Part shown: positions 7,440-10,870 of the stretch, in pieces
Numbering within the stretch: the stretch's first letter is position 1
Layout: every line of letters starts with the position of its first letter
Source: Verrucomicrobiota bacterium
Lineage (GTDB): Bacteria; Verrucomicrobiota; Verrucomicrobiia; Chthoniobacterales; UBA10450
Assembly (NCBI GenBank): GCA_003218525.1
Contig: QHNU01000148.1
Span: 1-10,870 of the forward strand
Direction: 5' to 3'
Length of the DNA stretch: 10,870 nucleotides
Notes under the pieces: model-generated
Told to the model about the DNA's origin: nothing
Seen by the model: only the letters and a program-made list of their open reading frames with translations
Database searches by the model: none
Made by a program: the position numbers and the translations under genes

Positions 7440-8573
7440 GTGAACGATTGGCGCAAAGCACGGCTGGAGACTCTCGCTGTCCACGCCGGACATTCGGTCG
7501 ATCCGAGCACCGGCGCAGTGTCGGCCCCAATCCACCTTTCGACCACGTTTGAGCGCGATGCCGATGGGAGCTATTCGCGCGGCTTCAGCTATACGCGTCG
7601 AAGTAATCCGAATCGTGAAGCGCTGGAATACGCGCTTTCTGCCTTTGAAGGTGGCACGACGGCGGCAGCCTTCGCCAGCGGCTCGGCTGCTACGAGCGCG
7701 ATCTTTGAGGCACTTAAGCCCGGTGATTACGTTATCATGCAGACTGACGCCTACTACGGCACGACGCAGTTAGTGCGGGACGTTTTTGTGCGCTGGGGAA
7801 TTGAAGCGGACTTCGTCGATATGACTGTTCCGGCCGAAGTTGATCGAGCGTTTGCACGCAAACCGCGGCTCGTCTGGATCGAGACCCCCTCTAATCCGCT
7901 GCTAAAGATTGTCGATATCGAAAAGATCGCCGAACGTGCGCGCGCCGCCGGTGCGATCTCCGTTTGTGACAATACCTGGGCGCCGGGGCTGCAGCGGCCG
8001 TTCGACTTCGGCGTCGATGTCATTCTACATTCGACTACAAAATACATTGGCGGCCATTGCGACGTTCTGGGCGGTATCGTAATCGGGAGGGAAGAAACCG
8101 AATTGTTTGGCAAGATTCGGGGTATTCAGGGCGAAGGTGGCGCTGTCCCCTCACCCTTTGATTGCTGGCTCGTACTTCGCGGTCTGCGTACCCTACCGTG
8201 GCGAATGCGCGCACATTCGCAGAACGCGCTCGCAATAGCGAGGTTTCTCGCTGCTCATCCGCAAGTAAATCGCGTCTATTACCCTGGCTTACCCACGCAC
8301 CCGGCGCACGAGACCGCCTTGGCACAAATGCGAGAGTTCTCCGGAATGCTTTCATTCGAAGTCAAAGGCGAGCAGGAAACAGCCATGAAAGTGGCAGCCA
8401 AGACAAAGATTTTTATTCGGGCAACCAGCTTGGGCGGCGTGGAAAGCTTAATCGAGCATCGCGCCTCGATTGAGGGGCCCGCCACCCGCGCACCGAAGGG
8501 ATTGTTGCGTTTATCGGTGGGACTGGAACATCACGATGATTTGATCGCCGATCTGGATCAGGCGCTTGGCTGA
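7440..8573 (+). CDS. Cystathionine gamma-synthase/lyase family PLP-dependent enzyme
   Basis: A 377-residue member of the Cys/Met-metabolism PLP-dependent (fold type I) family. PLP is expected to form a Schiff base with K201 in HSTTKYIGGH. Y51 and R53 (YTRRSNP) should contact the phosphate across the dimer interface, Y106 (AYYGTT) should stack on the ring, and D177 (CDNTW) should bind the pyridine nitrogen. R357 (LLRLSVG) should hold the substrate carboxylate. These assignments rest on family knowledge. Members include cystathionine gamma-synthase (metB), cystathionine beta- and gamma-lyases and methionine gamma-lyase; motifs visible here do not separate them, so no symbol is given. The start is a GTG at 7440: an in-frame TGA at 7395-7397 lies upstream and no ATG precedes the conserved LAVHAGHSVDP segment. 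No strong ribosome binding site is visible. It is a single-gene unit, divergent from glutamate dehydrogenase and convergent with murJ. Confidence 0.93.
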   Translation: MNDWRKARLETLAVHAGHSVDPSTGAVSAPIHLSTTFERDADGSYSRGFSYTRRSNPNREALEYALSAFEGGTTAAAFASGSAATSAIFEALKPGDYVIMQTDAYYGTTQLVRDVFVRWGIEADFVDMTVPAEVDRAFARKPRLVWIETPSNPLLKIVDIEKIAERARAAGAISVCDNTWAPGLQRPFDFGVDVILHSTTKYIGGHCDVLGGIVIGREETELFGKIRGIQGEGGAVPSPFDCWLVLRGLRTLPWRMRAHSQNALAIARFLAAHPQVNRVYYPGLPTHPAHETALAQMREFSGMLSFEVKGEQETAMKVAAKTKIFIRATSLGGVESLIEHRASIEGPATRAPKGLLRLSVGLEHHDDLIADLDQALG

Positions 8574-8583
8574 TAAATACGAG

Positions 8584-8603
8584 GGACGATCTCCGTGTCG
8601 TCC
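8584..8603. terminator. Possible weak bidirectional hairpin between convergent genes
   Basis: The 58-bp gap between two converging genes contains a perfect 6-bp stem, GGACGA with TCGTCC, around an 8-base loop. There is no clear T-run on either side, so it is only a candidate. A second 5-bp stem (8619-8633) overlaps the murJ stop codon. The convergent layout makes a terminator here plausible. Confidence 0.3.
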
Positions 8604-8631
8604 ATCTTAAACTCGAGGGAGCGACTCGCGC

Positions 8632-10245
8632 TCAACGGCCCAGCCGACGTCGCAATAACATAACGAGATCCTGGATTTCCCCTACGCGGAGAGCATAAGC
8701 CGCTCCGAAAAATACGATCGCTGCGATGGGAATTGTTATCAACAGATCAATCGCCTTTTGCCAGATGCGTAGAGCGAACAGTTGGCGAAAAAATAGAACA
8801 TGCGCCCCGTAACAAACGAGACCGAGAAGCGCGCCTGCTACAGATAATTTCAAGAATGTCGCGACGAGAGCGCTCGTTTCGAGTCGGCCGGTATAGCGCC
8901 GCATCATTATATAGAGGAGAAGAAAATTTATGATCGCGACGATGCTGGTCGAGAGGGCAAGGCCGCGGTGGCCGATTTTGAGCTGAAAGGCAAAAAACCA
9001 ATTGAGGCCGAAATTGACTGCAATCGAAAGCAGACTCACCAGCATCGGCAGATGACGTTTGTCTAGCGCATAGAATGCAGGCGCCAGCACTTTGACCGCC
9101 GAATATCCGACCAAACCGATGGCGTAGAAACGCAAGGCGGCGGCCGTCTGAATCGTTGCGAGCGACGTGAAGCGGCCATGCTCGTAAATCAAGCTGATGA
9201 TCGGATCGGCCAGGATGATCAGACCGATTGCCGACGGAACGGTCAGGAGCATGACGAGGCGGAGTGAATGCGACAGCGCCGAGCGAAATTCCGCCATATT
9301 CCCAAGGGCAGCGCTACGCGAGACGAGCGGCAACGTAACCGTGGCCACGGCCACGCCGAATAGACCCAGCGGAAGTTGCATTAAACGAAATGCGATGTTC
9401 AGCCACGTCATAGGACCGTCCCCGAGAGCTGAGGCGAAGCCGCTGTTCACCGCCACGTTTACCTGCACGGCGCTGGCAGCGATTGCTGCCGGTCCCATCA
9501 AGGTCAGAATTGTTCTGACGCCCGGATCGCTCCAGGAAAAATCAGGGCGAAACCTGAATCCGACACGCTTGAGCGGTGGAAATTGCACCAGCAGTTGAAG
9601 CAAACCGCCGATTAAAGTCGCAATTGCCAATGCGATTAGCCCCCGTTCACCAAAATGAGGGTGACGCCAGTCCGGCTGCGGATCGAGCCAGTAGCAGAGG
9701 ACAACACCGCCAATGATGGAACCAAGGTTAAAAAAGCTCGATGCCATCGCTGGTATTCCGAAAACGTTCTTGGCGTTGAGCATTCCCATCGCGAGCGCGG
9801 CAAGAGACACGAGCAAAATGAAAGGAAACATGATTCGGGTGAGCAGAATGGTTAGCTCCGTCTTTTCCGGGGCGAATCCTGGCGCGAGAACGGCGATCAC
9901 CTGCGGCGCGAAAATTATGCCGAGGACAACAATGGCGCTCATAAACACCACGGTGAGGGTCGCGACTTTGCTCGCCAGTCGCCATGCGGAGGTATCACCT
10001 TCGGTTGCGATCCGGCGGGAAAAGGTAGTGACAAACGCAGTCGAAAGCGCGCCTTCGGCAAATAGGTCGCGCAACATGTTCGGGGCACGAAACGCGGTTA
10101 GAAACGCGTCCATGTTACGCGTGGCGCCGAAAAGGGACGCAATCACTACTTCGCGAATGAGACCCAGGACGCGACTCGACAAGATCGCAATGCCGACGAT
10201 TCCCGTCGCGCGCGTACTTACACGCCGATCCTGCGTCGCAGTCAT
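8632..10245 (-). CDS. murJ: Lipid II flippase MurJ (MviN family)
   Basis: A 537-residue, strongly hydrophobic inner-membrane protein of the MOP exporter superfamily, slightly longer than Escherichia coli MurJ. It flips lipid II across the cytoplasmic membrane for peptidoglycan synthesis; the family has 14 membrane helices, and the sequence shows many matching hydrophobic stretches. The conserved N-terminal blocks SRVLGLIRE, MDAFLTAFRAPNMLRDLFAEG and ALSTAFV are present. The charged residues essential in E. coli (R18, R24, D39, R52) correspond to R25, R31, D46 and R59 with a constant offset of seven; R287 in AFRLMQLP probably matches R270. The ATG at 10245 gives an N-terminus about seven residues longer than E. 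coli, in keeping with family variation. No clear ribosome binding site precedes it. It lies 99 bp downstream of the protease gene on the same strand, so cotranscription is possible but not evident. Confidence 0.96.
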   Translation of the reverse strand: MTATQDRRVSTRATGIVGIAILSSRVLGLIREVVIASLFGATRNMDAFLTAFRAPNMLRDLFAEGALSTAFVTTFSRRIATEGDTSAWRLASKVATLTVVFMSAIVVLGIIFAPQVIAVLAPGFAPEKTELTILLTRIMFPFILLVSLAALAMGMLNAKNVFGIPAMASSFFNLGSIIGGVVLCYWLDPQPDWRHPHFGERGLIALAIATLIGGLLQLLVQFPPLKRVGFRFRPDFSWSDPGVRTILTLMGPAAIAASAVQVNVAVNSGFASALGDGPMTWLNIAFRLMQLPLGLFGVAVATVTLPLVSRSAALGNMAEFRSALSHSLRLVMLLTVPSAIGLIILADPIISLIYEHGRFTSLATIQTAAALRFYAIGLVGYSAVKVLAPAFYALDKRHLPMLVSLLSIAVNFGLNWFFAFQLKIGHRGLALSTSIVAIINFLLLYIMMRRYTGRLETSALVATFLKLSVAGALLGLVCYGAHVLFFRQLFALRIWQKAIDLLITIPIAAIVFFGAAYALRVGEIQDLVMLLRRRLGR

Positions 10246-10283
10246 CGGCGAACAAAGAGCAATGTCTTAGTAATTACGAAAGG

Positions 10284-10321
10284 AAAAAATCGCGCGACGT
10301 TGCCACGGATGATGTTGCGAT
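10284..10321 (-). terminator. Possible terminator between the protease gene and murJ
   Basis: On the minus strand, downstream of the protease stop codon, ATCGC and GCGAT can pair across a 23-base loop. The stem runs directly into a run of T residues (an A-run at 10284-10289 on the plus strand). The stem is only 5 bp and the loop is large, so this is weak. If real, it would end protease transcription before murJ. Confidence 0.25.
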
Positions 10322-10344
10322 CAACCGGATAAATGTGTCAGGAG

Positions 10345-10870
10345 CTATTTCAAAAACAGATCCATACTGTCAAAATCAATGATGCCATGACAGATGAAGA
10401 GCAAATCCATCCCCAAGATTCCATTGATATGTGTATTGCCCTGCTCGAGCGCGAAGTTAGGTAACACGGCCGCACCGAGTTTTTCAGGTGGTACTCTAAA
10501 ATTACCGATCGTGAGGTCGTTGATCTGTCCGGCACTAATTTTCCGCGCCACACCGCTAGTGAAATGCGCAGAGACCCGTGTTGGCTGCAATGCAATCCCA
10601 AACGATTTCAACAGGCCTTCGTCGAACACCGTAACAAACGCACCCGTATCAACGAGCAGACGACCGGCTTGCCGATGAATCGAACAGGGTACCGTAAGGG
10701 CGCCATTTTTTTCACGGCGCAGCGGGATCTTCGTAAATTTCTCCGAAAGCGCAACCGAAGCGAGTTGCAGAGGACGAGACCGATCGACTTTAAAGAAAAT
10801 CAATTTTGTCCGGCAGTTAATTACCGCTTTGTGACGTATTAGGATGTCCAAGCCAAGAAAGCCATCCACA
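10345..10870 (-). CDS. Retropepsin-like aspartic protease, C-terminal part (5' end outside window)
   Basis: The frame is open to the right edge of the window, leaving 174-175 visible codons; the GTG at the edge is most likely an internal codon, not the start. The visible part contains one nearly complete retropepsin-like domain with the catalytic motif LLVDTGAFVTVFD (catalytic Asp about residue 74 of the visible part) and the C-terminal block NGILGMDLL followed by an Ile/Asp-rich strand. The first 26 visible residues (DGFLGLDIL...LIFFK) align with that same C-terminal block, so the tail of a second, upstream domain is present. Such proteins are predicted membrane-associated or periplasmic proteases; no signal peptide can be judged because the N-terminus is missing. 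Substrate is unknown. Family membership is fairly secure; proteolytic activity is inferred from the Asp-Thr-Gly motif alone. Confidence 0.85.
   Translation of the reverse strand, partial: VDGFLGLDILIRHKAVINCRTKLIFFKVDRSRPLQLASVALSEKFTKIPLRREKNGALTVPCSIHRQAGRLLVDTGAFVTVFDEGLLKSFGIALQPTRVSAHFTSGVARKISAGQINDLTIGNFRVPPEKLGAAVLPNFALEQGNTHINGILGMDLLFICHGIIDFDSMDLFLK

Noticed and set aside
7070..7552. Plus-strand open frame of 160 codons bridging the dehydrogenase start and the PLP enzyme start
   Set aside because: It overlaps two well-supported genes in conflicting frames and shows no family motif.
9713..10270. Plus-strand open frame of 185 codons
   Set aside because: Antisense to murJ, with Arg/Thr-rich composition typical of a reverse-strand shadow and no recognisable motif.

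Overview
The window is dense bacterial chromosome of moderately high GC. It reads as an ordinary housekeeping and catabolic region with one striking gene. No phage, insertion-sequence, CRISPR, tRNA or rRNA signature was seen. Seven protein genes account for nearly all of it: six on the minus strand and one on the plus strand. Intergenic gaps are all under 200 bases, and the starts I examined lack a clear AGGAGG-type ribosome binding site. The combination of a soluble poly-HAMP sensor kinase, a retropepsin-like aspartic protease and weak ribosome binding sites suggests a soil-type Gram-negative lineage such as Verrucomicrobiota or Acidobacteriota. That taxonomic guess is inference only.

Layout, left to right. 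Positions 1-3528 (minus) hold the first 1176 codons of a giant HAMP-repeat sensor protein; its 3' end lies outside the window. It consists of about 12.5 tandem units of 92 residues (276 bp each), with no membrane segment. Positions 3715-7276 (minus) look like a three-gene catabolic operon, transcribed in the order glutamate dehydrogenase, a conserved protein of unknown function, fumarylacetoacetase. The first two genes overlap by an ATGA and the third follows after 83 bp. Positions 7440-8573 (plus) hold a PLP-dependent enzyme of the cystathionine gamma-synthase/lyase family, divergent from the dehydrogenase. It converges on the lipid II flippase murJ (8632-10245, minus). The right edge (10345-10870, minus) is the C-terminal part of an aspartic protease with evidence for two tandem retropepsin-like domains.

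How the genes fit together: fumarylacetoacetase performs the last step of tyrosine/homogentisate breakdown, giving fumarate and acetoacetate. Glutamate dehydrogenase recycles glutamate produced by amino-acid transamination back to 2-oxoglutarate and ammonium. The unknown protein, coupled to the dehydrogenase, may therefore belong to amino-acid catabolism. The PLP enzyme belongs to sulfur amino-acid metabolism, and murJ to peptidoglycan synthesis. The sensor kinase and the protease have no visible functional link to these. The items most worth following up are the size and organisation of the HAMP array, the unknown protein in the catabolic operon, and the duplicated protease.
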